Shown: positions 7,431 to 17,098 of the stretch, one piece after another
Layout of the letters: every line of letters begins with the position of its first letter
Position numbering within the stretch: the stretch's first letter is position 1
NCBI RefSeq assembly: GCF_017115045.1
Contig: NZ_JABXKK010000128.1
Location: 1 to 39,921 of the forward strand
DNA: 39,921 nucleotides
Direction: 5' to 3'
DNA from: Nostoc sp. NMS8
Lineage (GTDB): Bacteria > Cyanobacteriota > Cyanobacteriia > Cyanobacteriales > Nostocaceae
The notes under the pieces: generated by a model
What the model saw: the letters and a program-made list of their open reading frames with translations, nothing else
Databases searched by the model: none
What the model was told of the DNA's origin: nothing
Translations under genes and position numbers: made by a program

Positions 7431-8399
7431 TTAAAAATACCGACGACGGGCGGAATGTCGCAAATAGCGATAAATGCCCCAAGCTAAAACTCCAAAAAAG
7501 AGATTTAGTAAAAAGCGACTAAATATAAACCACAAAATATCACTTTCAAAAAGCTTCGACGGACTCAAAGGGCTAATAGTCCTGGCTAAGAAAAACAGAC
7601 CAAAAATAGCATTTCCACCCAGCACCAGGGCAAACAGTACTAAACTCCTCTGCCAGTAACGGCGCTGAGGTATACGATCTGAAATCAGGGTAATTACAGC
7701 TTTACCCTGTACTTTTCGCAGTAATTGTTCTAGTCGCCAAAACATCCACAACAGAAAGGGAAATAAGCCATAACTTAGGAAATGTAGGGGTAGTGAGTAA
7801 CGCCAAGCACTAGATAAGACATTAACTAAGGCATGGCAGATTACAGAATTTAGCCAAGCCCTAAAAATAAACTTCTTGTCTCGATTTAACCGAGTATTGG
7901 AGGAAATATAAATTCCTAAAGCATATCCCCAAGGAGCAGAGAACATAGCGTGGACTGGCGTGCTAATAGCCCGGTCAAGAATTGATGCGGTATCGTGGAA
8001 AAGGTAAATCCAGTTCTCTTCGGCAGTAAATCCAAGGGCAACGGCGATGGTGAAGAGGAAAACCGTCGAGTGAAGTAATCGATACTTGCGTTGGAGATAG
8101 TAGGTTGGGATAAAAACCGCAGCTAACTTGCAGCCTTCTTCAATTGTGCCTACTTCTACAAGCTGCCGCAAGGCTATACCAGAAAGCCAACGTTTGAACT
8201 GTTGCCAGTCTACAAAATAGTTCGCTACAGTTTCAAAAACCCATTCGAGGCTAAGGGCTAAGATCCCAGATATTGCCCCAATGATAAAGAACATCAGTAA
8301 CTTTAACAAAGGTGGGGCAAATGGCACTCGACAGTAGTAGTAGCCTAGCAGCAGCAAGGGTGGTATTACTGCCCACAACAGTAGAGAGAAATCAACCAC
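7431..8399 (-). CDS. PrsW-family intramembrane metalloprotease
   Basis: 322 residues with about eight hydrophobic segments. PrsW proteases (relatives of CPBP/Rce1) cleave membrane-embedded substrates such as anti-sigma factors. The family motifs are visible: EEGCK (87-91), TAEEN (126-129), a His in TPVHAMFSAPWGYALG (H150) and NSVICHALVNVL (H189). The start overlaps the stop region of the upstream methyltransferase gene by 8 nt, implying translational coupling. An anti-sigma factor substrate is not encoded nearby. The C-terminal 120 residues add extra membrane segments beyond the core. Confidence 0.85.
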   Translation of the reverse strand: MVDFSLLLWAVIPPLLLLGYYYCRVPFAPPLLKLLMFFIIGAISGILALSLEWVFETVANYFVDWQQFKRWLSGIALRQLVEVGTIEEGCKLAAVFIPTYYLQRKYRLLHSTVFLFTIAVALGFTAEENWIYLFHDTASILDRAISTPVHAMFSAPWGYALGIYISSNTRLNRDKKFIFRAWLNSVICHALVNVLSSAWRYSLPLHFLSYGLFPFLLWMFWRLEQLLRKVQGKAVITLISDRIPQRRYWQRSLVLFALVLGGNAIFGLFFLARTISPLSPSKLFESDILWFIFSRFLLNLFFGVLAWGIYRYLRHSARRRYF

Positions 8400-9315
8400 T
8401 CACCTGAGCGATCGCTGTACGGTGACGGTGGGTGTTGTTGATGATAGTAGGAGTTTGGAAACCAGCCTCAACAATAGCCTGCTCAATATCCAAGGCGAAA
8501 TATTCATCTAAATATGGTTCAGTACTTTTGAGCAAAGTCAAAATGTAGGCTGGCATTTTTTTGTAAACTTCAGATTTGGGATTCATATCCATGATTGCCA
8601 AGTAGCCACCTGGACGCAGCAAGCGCCGCATTTCAGCTAAAATTTGTCGGGTTGGCCCTTGGGGTAATTCGTGGCACATCAGGAAAATAGAAACTAAATC
8701 AAAAGAGGCATCAGGTAGCCCAGTAGATTCCGCTTGGGCATGAAGCCAGTTAATATTAGCTTGACGTTGCCCAGCGCGGTAATTGGCAACGGCTAAGAAA
8801 TAGGGAGATAAATCCAAACCAGTGATTTTGGCATGGGGATAAACTGCTTGTAAGGCAAAACTACTCAAGCCGACACTACACCCGACATCCAAGATGTCTC
8901 GCGGCTCGTTGGGAATTTGATTTTTCAGGATATTGTGGTAACTCTGGCGCAGCATAGGATCGCCTTGGGCTTCTTCAGCATCCTGCCAAATCTTCGCGTG
9001 GACAGCGTAAGCAGCCGGTTCTACCTCAAAAGCGGCTTGCCAACTGAGATTTCCAGTTTCGTAGGCATGGAATGAGGTTACATAATAATCGGGGTAGGAA
9101 AGCTGAAGATTTTCTACTTGAGCGAGATCGTCCTTCCAATCAAGCGCCTGTAGTGTTTTGACTTCTTGCGTCCAAGGCACACCAATTCTTTCGGCACGTT
9201 TAATCATCATTTGTCTAGCTTGATGCTTGGCTAGGTTAGCTAAAGGCTGGATTGCCAGTATGCCATTTACCAAGCGGGAAGCTAAACCAGGATTAGTGTT
9301 TACAGCAGCAGTCAT
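8392..9315 (-). CDS. class I SAM-dependent methyltransferase
   Basis: 307 residues. The Rossmann-fold methyltransferase motif I is ILDVGCSVGL (141-150), followed by an acidic loop (ITGLDLSPYFLAVA), a motif with SFDLVSIFLMCHELP and LRPGGYLAIMDMNP. The N-terminal 130 residues are helical and could be a substrate-binding cap. Substrate not identifiable; small lipids or quinone-like molecules are typical for this layout but this is a guess. It is the first gene of a likely operon with the PrsW gene (8-nt overlap). Confidence 0.85.
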   Translation of the reverse strand: MTAAVNTNPGLASRLVNGILAIQPLANLAKHQARQMMIKRAERIGVPWTQEVKTLQALDWKDDLAQVENLQLSYPDYYVTSFHAYETGNLSWQAAFEVEPAAYAVHAKIWQDAEEAQGDPMLRQSYHNILKNQIPNEPRDILDVGCSVGLSSFALQAVYPHAKITGLDLSPYFLAVANYRAGQRQANINWLHAQAESTGLPDASFDLVSIFLMCHELPQGPTRQILAEMRRLLRPGGYLAIMDMNPKSEVYKKMPAYILTLLKSTEPYLDEYFALDIEQAIVEAGFQTPTIINNTHRHRTAIAQVSG

Positions 9316-9496
9316 AAATCAGTTTGCATTTGAAGAGCCTTTTCTACTTATGACATAGTTGCTGGAGGCCAGTCTAGATGCAAATTGAAAAACATTCTGG
9401 GGACTGGGGAAGAAGCAAGGGAGCAGGGAGCAAGGAGCAGGGGAGAAAAGTTTTCCTCTCAGCAAGCAGCAGCACCTCGCCCATCTGCCTCTTTTT

Positions 9497-9531
9497 AATG
9501 CCCAATGCCCAATGCCCCATGCCCAATACCC
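9497..9531 (-). repeat. heptameric STRR, five units of AATGCCC type
   Basis: AATGCCC three times, then CATGCCC and AATACCC. It touches the stop codon of the DUF3352 gene on the minus strand. The adjacent 9405-9445 stretch is a purine-rich GGGAGCA-type repeat. Together they fill the 215-bp gap to the methyltransferase gene. Confidence 0.75.
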
Positions 9532-11210
9532 TATTTTGCCGTAGGCTTGAGAGCTAACAACATCTCTAATTGACTGGTAGATTTATCGGGGCTATTGGCG
9601 GTAAAACCAAGGCCACGAATAGAACTCAGAATAGTAACGGTATCGGTGTTAGATGATACAAAACTATTGATCAGGGGCACAGTTTTAGTTTTATCCATAT
9701 CCAGATAGAAATAGCCGCCGTTGGGCTTTTGCAAAGAACCAGTAACGGCTTTGAAGGCGTCGCTAGTATCAAGGGATGGATTTTTACGATCGCTAACTGC
9801 GTCAGCAATTGGGCCACCAAGAGCGACAAATAGAGTATCTTGATCCAGCCAACCATGTGCCAATAAAGCTCCTTGTCGGGGGATTTGCCATTCTGTTACG
9901 TCTTTACCGCCGATATTTCTGTTGGCGATGTTGATTTGTTGGGTTTTGGCAAGGGTATCCAATTTTGTCAAGGTGGCTTCGGCTGTTTTGCGATCGCTAG
10001 TATCAAATACTAAAGCACCGCCAAAACCAACACTCGCTAATACTCCTTGATTTGATGGAATCGCACCAAGGGCGAATTCGCCATTCATCCAGCCAAAAAC
10101 ATCCTTATCCAGGTCAATATTCACGAGTTTCAGTTGTCCTCGCGCTTGTTCCAGAGCTTGCTTCATTTCTGGATAATCTTTTGACTGTTCCACTAGCGTT
10201 TCCCAGCTACGGCTGATGCCATTACCGCTAATCAGAGCAAAGGTATTAGTCGGAAATTGCCCAACTATATTCCCAGGACTTGATTGATACTGAAATTTAT
10301 TTAGTTGCGGATCTAAATTAGCGATCGCTTTTACCCGCACTCCGGCATCATCAACACCAATACCTGCTACCACAGATTTGATCTGCTTTAGTTGCGTCAA
10401 GGTTTGTGGCGGTAATTGCTTTGCCTGCGGATTTGCAGCTACTAATTGCTGTACCATTCCGGCATAGTCTGGTACATAAATTTGGGCAAGGCTGTTTTTA
10501 ACATCCACTCCTTTCAGAATGCTGCTAGCACCTTCTTTACTCGCGAAAGAAGACTGTCCTTTAAACGTATCAATTGCTTTTTCTACAGCTTGCTTTTCGG
10601 GGGCTAATACCAGCTGACTATTATTTAAAACTACGCTATACGTCGGCTTGCCATTTTGGGTAGTTTCGACAATTTTTTGACCTTGATAGTCAGATTCTTG
10701 TAATTTCACCCCTTTTTGTGACTTCAATTTGTTAGCAAAATTCAACGCGCTGAGTTTGTCCTTGATTCCCACTACTATCAGAATATTAGGTTCCTGCTGT
10801 AAATTTGCTGGTACATTAGGTGAGCCAGAGGGTACATTTAACTGTGCTGGTTTTACAGGATTTTGTGGCAGTACAGCAATCATCACACTACCAGCCCAAG
10901 GCTTGATGTCTTTTTCATAAGAAACGTTACTATCACTGAACATTTGCTTATTGAAATCTTCCAGACCTTTCGCCACTAACTTTTGTGCTTCTGGAGTGCC
11001 AAATTGCTGTAATTTTGCCCAAGCTTCAGGGTCAGTAGTAATATAAGTTGCCATCAATGCTGTTGAAGGTACTACCTTAGCACTGCCTAGAGCGTCTGAA
11101 CTACCTCCCGATGGGCCACCTTTAAAATACGTATAAGCTACTATACTTCCTACTACAACTACAGCAGCACCGACAGCAGGGATGAGAAATTTTGATTTAC
11201 TTTCAGGCAT
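9531..11210 (-). CDS. DUF3352 membrane-anchored protein
   Basis: 559 residues. One N-terminal transmembrane segment (about 9-28, FLIPAVGAAVVVVGSIVAYTYF) follows a short polar tail, then a Gly/Ser linker and a large extracytoplasmic domain. The sequence from VVPSTALMATYITTDPEAWAKLQQFGTPEAQ matches the DUF3352 family, common in cyanobacteria and of unknown function. No catalytic motif is recognisable. Monocistronic, with a 550-bp gap to the divergent M1 peptidase gene. Confidence 0.85.
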   Translation of the reverse strand: MPESKSKFLIPAVGAAVVVVGSIVAYTYFKGGPSGGSSDALGSAKVVPSTALMATYITTDPEAWAKLQQFGTPEAQKLVAKGLEDFNKQMFSDSNVSYEKDIKPWAGSVMIAVLPQNPVKPAQLNVPSGSPNVPANLQQEPNILIVVGIKDKLSALNFANKLKSQKGVKLQESDYQGQKIVETTQNGKPTYSVVLNNSQLVLAPEKQAVEKAIDTFKGQSSFASKEGASSILKGVDVKNSLAQIYVPDYAGMVQQLVAANPQAKQLPPQTLTQLKQIKSVVAGIGVDDAGVRVKAIANLDPQLNKFQYQSSPGNIVGQFPTNTFALISGNGISRSWETLVEQSKDYPEMKQALEQARGQLKLVNIDLDKDVFGWMNGEFALGAIPSNQGVLASVGFGGALVFDTSDRKTAEATLTKLDTLAKTQQINIANRNIGGKDVTEWQIPRQGALLAHGWLDQDTLFVALGGPIADAVSDRKNPSLDTSDAFKAVTGSLQKPNGGYFYLDMDKTKTVPLINSFVSSNTDTVTILSSIRGLGFTANSPDKSTSQLEMLLALKPTAK

Positions 11211-11760
11211 TTTGTTATCCTCTTTTGCTCAGATTGTCACCGAGATTTATACAAGTGTCACTATAGAGTTTTCGGATTTATTAATATTTTCCGCTCATTG
11301 ATCGGTATTTACTGATAAAATTAGTAGTCCTATAAGTTAGCAGTCTAAGAATTACTCTCAAAAATAATTCCAAGAGATAATGAGCAAATCCGCAAATGAT
11401 ATGCTGTTCCTCTCAAACAAAATAGCCTGATTAGTAGCAACAAGCTATCCTAAGTTATAAGAATAATTAGGAGTATTTGTACTTAATGAGAATTTATCGA
11501 GGTGCAAGAAATTCTTGACTCAATGACCAAAAAGTGCAGAACATCAGGAAAAATAAATGCGGTAGGGATATGGAAAAATTTCTAGGATCGCTAGCCGATC
11601 TTCGGAAGTTAGGGTGAGATACATTTCAATCCCCCAATCCCCAAGGTGAATTTTCACCTCCATAATGCCCTATTAATTTGGGAAATACAGATACCGCTAT
11701 TTAGCTTAACAACATCCAACCAAGCCAGACTTTTCAGGATTACAAGGTCAGTAAGGATCA
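11211..11760. other. divergent intergenic region with a candidate operator
   Basis: 550 bp between the divergent DUF3352 and M1 peptidase genes. It is AT-rich, with an inverted repeat AGGTGAA-TT-TTCACCT at 11644-11659, about 100 nt upstream of the peptidase ATG. TAAGGA precedes that ATG. No ORF or RNA gene recognised. Confidence 0.5.
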
Positions 11761-14370
11761 ATGTCGAAGTCTTATTTTGATACAGATAATAACGGACACA
11801 AACCTTTTGAGTTACCGGGAGCAAGACCACACTACAACCCCGATCGCCCCGGACAAGTAGAGCATATTTTTCTCGATCTCAGTTTAGATATTCCTAAGCA
11901 AAGCTATCAGGGCAGTTGTAGCATTCGCCTCTTACCAATCCGTAATGGCATTGATCGTTTAACTTTGGATGCTGTCAACCTGAATATCGAGTCTGTGCAG
12001 GTGGACGAAGTGCCACAAAATTTTGACTATGACGGGGAACAGCTTTCCATTCAACTTTCTGAGACGACCCAGGTTGGTAAACGCTTGCTGATTGCGATCG
12101 CTTACTCAGTGGCAAAACCACAACGCGGGATTTACTTTATCCAACCAGACAAGCACTACCCAAACAAGCCTACTCAAGTTTGGACTCAGGGAGAAGACGA
12201 AGACTCTCGCTTTTGGTTCCCCTGCTTTGACTATCCAGGACAACTGTCTACTTCGGAAATTCGTGTCCGTGTTCCCAACCCTCTTGTAGCTATTTCCAAC
12301 GGCGAATTAATTGACACTACAGAAGATGGTGATTACAAAATCTATCATTGGTCACAACAACAAGTTCATCCTACCTACTTGATGACTTTAGCAGTAGGTG
12401 ATTTTGCGGAAATTCGGGATGAGTGGAAGGGTAAACCAGTCACCTACTATGTAGAAAAGGGACGGGAAGAAGATGCTAAACGCAGCATGGAAAAAACTCC
12501 CCGGATGATCGAATTTTTGAGTCAAAAGTATGGTTATCCCTACCCTTTCCCGAAATACGCCCAAGTTTGCGTCGATGACTTCATCTTTGGTGGCATGGAA
12601 AACACCTCCACAACCCTGTTAACAGATAGATGTTTGCTAGATGAACGCGCCGCCTTAGATAACCGTAACACCGAAGCTTTAGTTGTCCACGAACTCGCGC
12701 ACCAATGGTTTGGTGATTTGGTGGTGATTAAGCATTGGTCTCATGCTTGGATTAAAGAAGGGATGGCTTCTTATTCTGAGGTGATGTGGACAGAACAGGA
12801 ATATAGTCTCCCAGAAGCAGCTTACTATCGTTTATTGGAAGCTCGTCGTTACTTAAGCGAAGATAGCAGCCGTTATCGCCGTCCGATGGTAACGCACGTT
12901 TACCGAGAAGCGATTGAACTTTACGATCGCCACATCTATGAAAAAGGGTCTTGTGTTTATCACATGATTCGGGCCCAATTGGGAGATGAATCATTTTGGC
13001 AGGCAATTCAAACATTTGTCCAAGATAATGCCCACAAAACCGTAGAGACAATAGACTTACTCAGAGCGATTGAAAAAGCTACCGGACGTAATCTTTCGTT
13101 CCTCTTTGACCAATACGTTTATCGTGGTGGTCATCCCGATTTTAAAGTAGCTTACTCTTGGGATGGGGATGCCAATTTGGCAAAAATAACAGTAACTCAA
13201 ACCCAAGCTGCTGAAGGTAAAAATGGCAGTAAGGATTTATTTGATTTAAAAATACCTATTGGTTTTGGCGTACAGCAGGATTCATCTACCGAAGCCAACA
13301 CTTCATTTTCAGCACTGACTACTTTTACTGTGCGGGTGAATGAACGCGAACAAAGCTTCTACTTTCCCCTGGAAAATAAGCCCCAATTTATCAGCTTTGA
13401 TGTTGGGAATAATTATCTGAAAACAGTAGCTTTAGAATATCCCATCGCGGAGTTAAAAGCCCAGTTAGAATTTGATCCTGACCCGATTTCACGTATTTAT
13501 GCAGCAACAGCTTTGGCGAAAAAAGGCGGATTGGAAGCTATCAAATCATTATCTACGTCGCTCAAAAATGACTCATTGTGGGGTGTGCGTGTGGAAGTGG
13601 CGAAGCAACTAGCCAAAATCAATTTAGATCAAGCTTTTGATGCCTTAGTCGCTGGATTAAAAGATAAAAATGCTTACGTCCGACGATCAGTAGTGGAAGC
13701 ACTTAATCAAATCAAAACTGCTGAAAGCTATAAACTTTTGAGAGGAATCTTGCAAAAGGGCGATCCTAGCTATTACGTGGAAGCTGCTGCTTCTCGTGTA
13801 ATTGGGGCGATCGCATCAGCAAACTTGGAAGACAAACCCAAGGAAGACAAGGTATTAAAGCTGCTGAAATCAGTTTTAGAAGAAAAAGCAGGTTGGAATG
13901 AAGTTGTGCGGAGTGGGGCGATCGCTGGTTTAGCTGAATTCAAAACCTCAGAAGCAGCTTTAAATCTACTCATCGAATACACCAAACTCGGTGTACCACA
14001 ACCCCTACGGTTAGCGACAATTCGCGCTTTGGGAAAGATTTCTGTAGGTCAAAGTCCGGCTAATTTGGAACGGATTTTAGAAAAATTAACAGAACTAGCC
14101 AAAGAAACCTTCTTTTTAACCCAAATAGCCGTAGCCGCAGCATTAGGACAAATGGAAACACCCAAAGCAGTGGGTATTTTGCGATCGCTAGCTGAACAAA
14201 CAGCTGATGGGCGTGTACGTCGTTCTGCTGAAGAAGAAATCTCTAAGGTACAAAAGAACATTGGTTCAGAAAAAACCCTGCGTCAATTGCGTGAAGATTT
14301 CGACCAACTCAAACAACAAAACCAAGAATTAAGAAGCCGTTTAGAAAACTTGGAGGCCAAATCTAAATAG
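11761..14370 (+). CDS. M1-family metallo-aminopeptidase with C-terminal HEAT repeats
   Basis: 869 residues. It carries the M1 gluzincin signatures: exopeptidase motif GGMEN (277-281) and zinc site HELAH (310-314) with the third ligand E333 in IKEGMASY. The N-terminal beta domain (about 20-200) includes DEDSRFWFPCFDYPG. The family removes N-terminal residues from peptides. The catalytic domain ends near 450 (RGGHPDF), a beta domain follows, and from about 570 to 840 there are HEAT/PBS-lyase-like repeats (DPISRIYAATALAKKGG, KNAYVRRSVVEALNQI) in place of the ERAP-type C-terminal domain. The last 30 residues form a coiled coil. No signal peptide, so cytoplasmic. Residue G277 replaces Ala of the classical GAMEN, as in many bacterial TAF2/LTA4H-like members. 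Confidence 0.93.
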   Translation: MSKSYFDTDNNGHKPFELPGARPHYNPDRPGQVEHIFLDLSLDIPKQSYQGSCSIRLLPIRNGIDRLTLDAVNLNIESVQVDEVPQNFDYDGEQLSIQLSETTQVGKRLLIAIAYSVAKPQRGIYFIQPDKHYPNKPTQVWTQGEDEDSRFWFPCFDYPGQLSTSEIRVRVPNPLVAISNGELIDTTEDGDYKIYHWSQQQVHPTYLMTLAVGDFAEIRDEWKGKPVTYYVEKGREEDAKRSMEKTPRMIEFLSQKYGYPYPFPKYAQVCVDDFIFGGMENTSTTLLTDRCLLDERAALDNRNTEALVVHELAHQWFGDLVVIKHWSHAWIKEGMASYSEVMWTEQEYSLPEAAYYRLLEARRYLSEDSSRYRRPMVTHVYREAIELYDRHIYEKGSCVYHMIRAQLGDESFWQAIQTFVQDNAHKTVETIDLLRAIEKATGRNLSFLFDQYVYRGGHPDFKVAYSWDGDANLAKITVTQTQAAEGKNGSKDLFDLKIPIGFGVQQDSSTEANTSFSALTTFTVRVNEREQSFYFPLENKPQFISFDVGNNYLKTVALEYPIAELKAQLEFDPDPISRIYAATALAKKGGLEAIKSLSTSLKNDSLWGVRVEVAKQLAKINLDQAFDALVAGLKDKNAYVRRSVVEALNQIKTAESYKLLRGILQKGDPSYYVEAAASRVIGAIASANLEDKPKEDKVLKLLKSVLEEKAGWNEVVRSGAIAGLAEFKTSEAALNLLIEYTKLGVPQPLRLATIRALGKISVGQSPANLERILEKLTELAKETFFLTQIAVAAALGQMETPKAVGILRSLAEQTADGRVRRSAEEEISKVQKNIGSEKTLRQLREDFDQLKQQNQELRSRLENLEAKSK

Positions 14371-14528
14371 CAGTACATGATAATTAAAAGTAGTTAATTG
14401 GTAATTGGTAATTGGGGCGAAACCACTACCAATTACTAAATTTTTACTTAACGTTGTAATTTTTATTGTGGACACACTGAATATTGTATTTTCCACTTAA
14501 ATGGCAGGGTATAAATAAACATAATACC

Positions 14529-14563
14529 AAGATCCCCGACTTCTGACAGAAGTCGGGGATCTT
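14529..14563 (+). terminator. perfect 16-bp hairpin, repeat-type terminator
   Basis: Arm AAGATCCCCGACTTCT (14529-14544), loop GAC, and its exact complement to 14563, followed by a short TTTA. This dispersed hairpin sequence is common in Nostoc genomes and may terminate the M1 peptidase transcript; the U-tract is weak. Confidence 0.6.
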
Positions 14564-14634
14564 TATGTTGTAAGCGGTTACTGAGTTCTCATCTCTTCCT
14601 TGAATTTGTATACATAAGCAAATATTTATATTTC

Positions 14635-14729
14635 TATAAAGGATAGTTAAGAAAAGATAAAATCATCTAGAACCTAGATAATTAGTTGTAGTTTTATAAA
14701 GTATAATTAAGAAAAAGATAAACAAATCT
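14635..14729 (+). repeat. direct repeat pair upstream of the ABC1K gene
   Basis: Copy 1 (14635-14668) and copy 2 (14695-14729) both read TATAAAG, then AT(A/T)GTTAAGAAAA-like sequence and GATAA. They are spaced by 60 nt. Confidence 0.55.
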
Positions 14730-14893
14730 TAGGCAGTAACAGATACTAAGATCGGCTCGAACACTATCCCCAAAGGGTAGAGTTCTAGTTGTTTTAGATA
14801 AAAAACTACCGCTATCCTGAACTTGCAACTAACTTGTGAGTCAAGAGAAAAACAATCATTGTAAATTTTTCAGTTGAAGAGGCAAAAAAAGGC

Positions 14894-16618
14894 GTGGGTC
14901 AGTATCAACCTACTCAGCTAAAACTCTATAATCCAGATGCGATCGCTCGCTACTATAGTTACCGTCCCTGGTTAGCCTGGGGGCGACTGCTGAGAATTAT
15001 CTCCTCTTTTGCAGGATTTATATTCAATCTGAAGTGGGACGAATGGCAAGATCGAGTTGAGCAGAACAAGGGTAAACGAGCTATCCAGTTGCGAGAACTG
15101 CTCACCAACCTCGGCCCGACTTTTATTAAAGTTGGTCAAGCCCTCTCAACCAGACCAGACCTCATACGCAAAGATTTCTTAGAAGAACTGATCAAGTTAC
15201 AAGATCAGTTACCACCTTTCGATAATGCGATCGCTTACCAGATAATTGAAACGGAACTAGACCGCCCCATTCACGAAAGCTTTAGCGAACTCTCACCTAA
15301 TCCAGTAGCGGCTGCTAGCTTAGGTCAAGTATACCGAGGTCGTCTAGTTAGCGGCGAAGAAGTCGCCGTAAAGGTGCAACGCCCCAACTTACACCCAGTA
15401 ATCACACGCGACCTATATCTGATGCGTTGGGCGGCAAGTTGGCTAGCTCCTTGGCTACCTTTAAATCTCGGTCATGACCTGACTTTAATTGTGGACGAGT
15501 TTGGCATAAAGTTATTTGAAGAAATTGACTATATTAATGAAGGCCGCAACGCCGAGAAATTTGCCAGCAACTTCCGCAACGACCCGCAAGTAAAAGTTCC
15601 AGGTATTTACTGGCGTTACACCAATACCCACGTTTTAACCCTGGAATGGATTGATGGCTTCAAGCTAACGGATACTCAACACATCCGCGAAGCAGGTTTA
15701 GACCCAGAGGCAATCATTCAAATTGGTGTTACTTCAGGATTGCAACAGCTGTTGGAACACGGCTTCTTTCACGCTGACCCCCATCCCGGCAATTTGTTTG
15801 CTGTAACCGATGGTCGTATGGCTTACATTGACTTCGGTATGATGGATCAGTTGGAAGAAAGCACCAAAGAAGCACTGGTGGATGCGCTAGTGCATTTGGT
15901 GAATAAAGATTATACCGACTTAGCCGAAGACTTTGTAAAATTAGGTTTTCTGACTCCAGACACGAATATTTGTCCGATAGTGCCAGCATTAGAAGCAGTG
16001 CTAGGAAACGCAATTGGTAAAAATGTCAAGGATTTTAACTTCAAAACTATTACCGATGAGTTTTCGGAACTGATGTATGAATATCCTTTCCGAGTCCCGG
16101 CGAAGTTTGCTTTGATTATTCGTTCCCTGGTAACTCAAGAAGGTATCGCCCTGAGCCTTAACCCAGATTTCAAAATTGTGGAAGTGGGTTATCCCTACAT
16201 AGCGCGGCGGTTGCTGACAGGGGAATCACCAGAATTACGGCGGCGGTTATTGAATGTATTGTTCAAAGATGGTAAATTTCAGTGGCAGCGGTTAGAGAAT
16301 TTAATTGCGATCGCACGTACTGATAACAACTTTGATGTATTGCCCACAGCCCAAATGGGATTCCAATTCTTAATGTCGGAAGAAGGCAAGTTTCTCCGGC
16401 GCCAGCTGGTGCTTGCTCTCACCGAAGATGACCGCCTCCACACCGAAGATGTCCAACGCCTCTGGAACCTGGTTAAAGATGACTTGAAACCAGATCGTTT
16501 ATTAAATGTAGCGATCGGTATTTTAACAGAGTTATCCAGAGAGGGTGCAGCTGCTATCCTCCCAAAAGCTACATTACTTGGCTCTTTTGCTGAAACCCAG
16601 TCAACAAATAAAAACTAA
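14894..16618 (+). CDS. ABC1/AarF/UbiB-family atypical kinase
   Basis: 574 residues, GTG start with GAAGAGG 11 nt upstream. ABC1 kinases act in quinone, tocopherol or lipid metabolism at membranes. Signatures: KVGQALSTRPDL (K79-Q82, the KxGQ motif), the ala-rich loop AAASLGQVYRG replacing the Gly-rich loop, VAVKVQRP with the ATP lysine, catalytic HADPHPGN and metal-binding YIDFGMM. The C-terminal 200 residues are helical. Cyanobacterial genomes have several paralogues and it is not possible to say which this is. A small membrane-protein gene follows by 29 bp with a good ribosome site, so the pair is probably one operon. Confidence 0.93.
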   Translation: MGQYQPTQLKLYNPDAIARYYSYRPWLAWGRLLRIISSFAGFIFNLKWDEWQDRVEQNKGKRAIQLRELLTNLGPTFIKVGQALSTRPDLIRKDFLEELIKLQDQLPPFDNAIAYQIIETELDRPIHESFSELSPNPVAAASLGQVYRGRLVSGEEVAVKVQRPNLHPVITRDLYLMRWAASWLAPWLPLNLGHDLTLIVDEFGIKLFEEIDYINEGRNAEKFASNFRNDPQVKVPGIYWRYTNTHVLTLEWIDGFKLTDTQHIREAGLDPEAIIQIGVTSGLQQLLEHGFFHADPHPGNLFAVTDGRMAYIDFGMMDQLEESTKEALVDALVHLVNKDYTDLAEDFVKLGFLTPDTNICPIVPALEAVLGNAIGKNVKDFNFKTITDEFSELMYEYPFRVPAKFALIIRSLVTQEGIALSLNPDFKIVEVGYPYIARRLLTGESPELRRRLLNVLFKDGKFQWQRLENLIAIARTDNNFDVLPTAQMGFQFLMSEEGKFLRRQLVLALTEDDRLHTEDVQRLWNLVKDDLKPDRLLNVAIGILTELSREGAAAILPKATLLGSFAETQSTNKN

Positions 16619-16647
16619 AAAATCTTTAATATAAATCAGGAGTTTTC

Positions 16648-17022
16648 ATGTACTATTTCCCTGAGCAACCGCCTTATTTTCTCTTACTGGTTGGTTTTCT
16701 GACGGCATTAACATCTGGTTTAGCATTATCTGGCACTTTAAAATTAATTGTGCAGAAATGGCCAAGCCAGCGTAAAGAAAATACTAAACCGCGTTCTTCA
16801 CTGAAACAACTACTTGTACCATTTATCGGCATAACTGGCGGTACTTGCCTATTTCTCTCTTCAGGCTTAGAGATATTTGGCTTTCCCTCCTCTTTAGCTT
16901 TAGGAGTCGGTCTACCGATTAGTCTCTTTACTTGTTTATTAGTTTGGTTACAGTTGGGAAGTATGATGACCTTTATAGAACGCGAAGGGATGCAATCTTT
17001 AGATTTAGATTCTTTTTCTTAG
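16648..17022 (+). CDS. small three-helix membrane protein, unknown
   Basis: 124 residues. Three hydrophobic segments: about 11-33, 55-75 and 80-108, with a basic loop (QKWPSQRKENTKPR) after the first. CAGGAG sits 8 nt before the ATG. Only 29 bp downstream of the ABC1K gene, so it is likely co-transcribed and may work with it at the membrane. I do not recognise a named family. Confidence 0.8.
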   Translation: MYYFPEQPPYFLLLVGFLTALTSGLALSGTLKLIVQKWPSQRKENTKPRSSLKQLLVPFIGITGGTCLFLSSGLEIFGFPSSLALGVGLPISLFTCLLVWLQLGSMMTFIEREGMQSLDLDSFS

Positions 17023-17098
17023 ATAAATTGTCGCGCATCTGCACGCACAGCTATAACATTTTGTAGACCTACATTTGTCAGCAGCGTAATAAGCTTAC

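Larger units (their letters stand above)
14371..14893. other. repeat-rich gap upstream of the ABC1-family kinase
   Basis: 523 bp. Holds TAATTGG heptads (14395-14416), a long perfect hairpin (14529-14563) and a 60-bp-spaced direct repeat (14635-14729). No gene recognised. Confidence 0.6.

Noticed and set aside
12752..13051. Antisense ORFs in the M1 peptidase gene and similar antisense frames in cysK, DUF3352 and GT genes
   Set aside because: No family features; they mirror the coding strand of strong genes.
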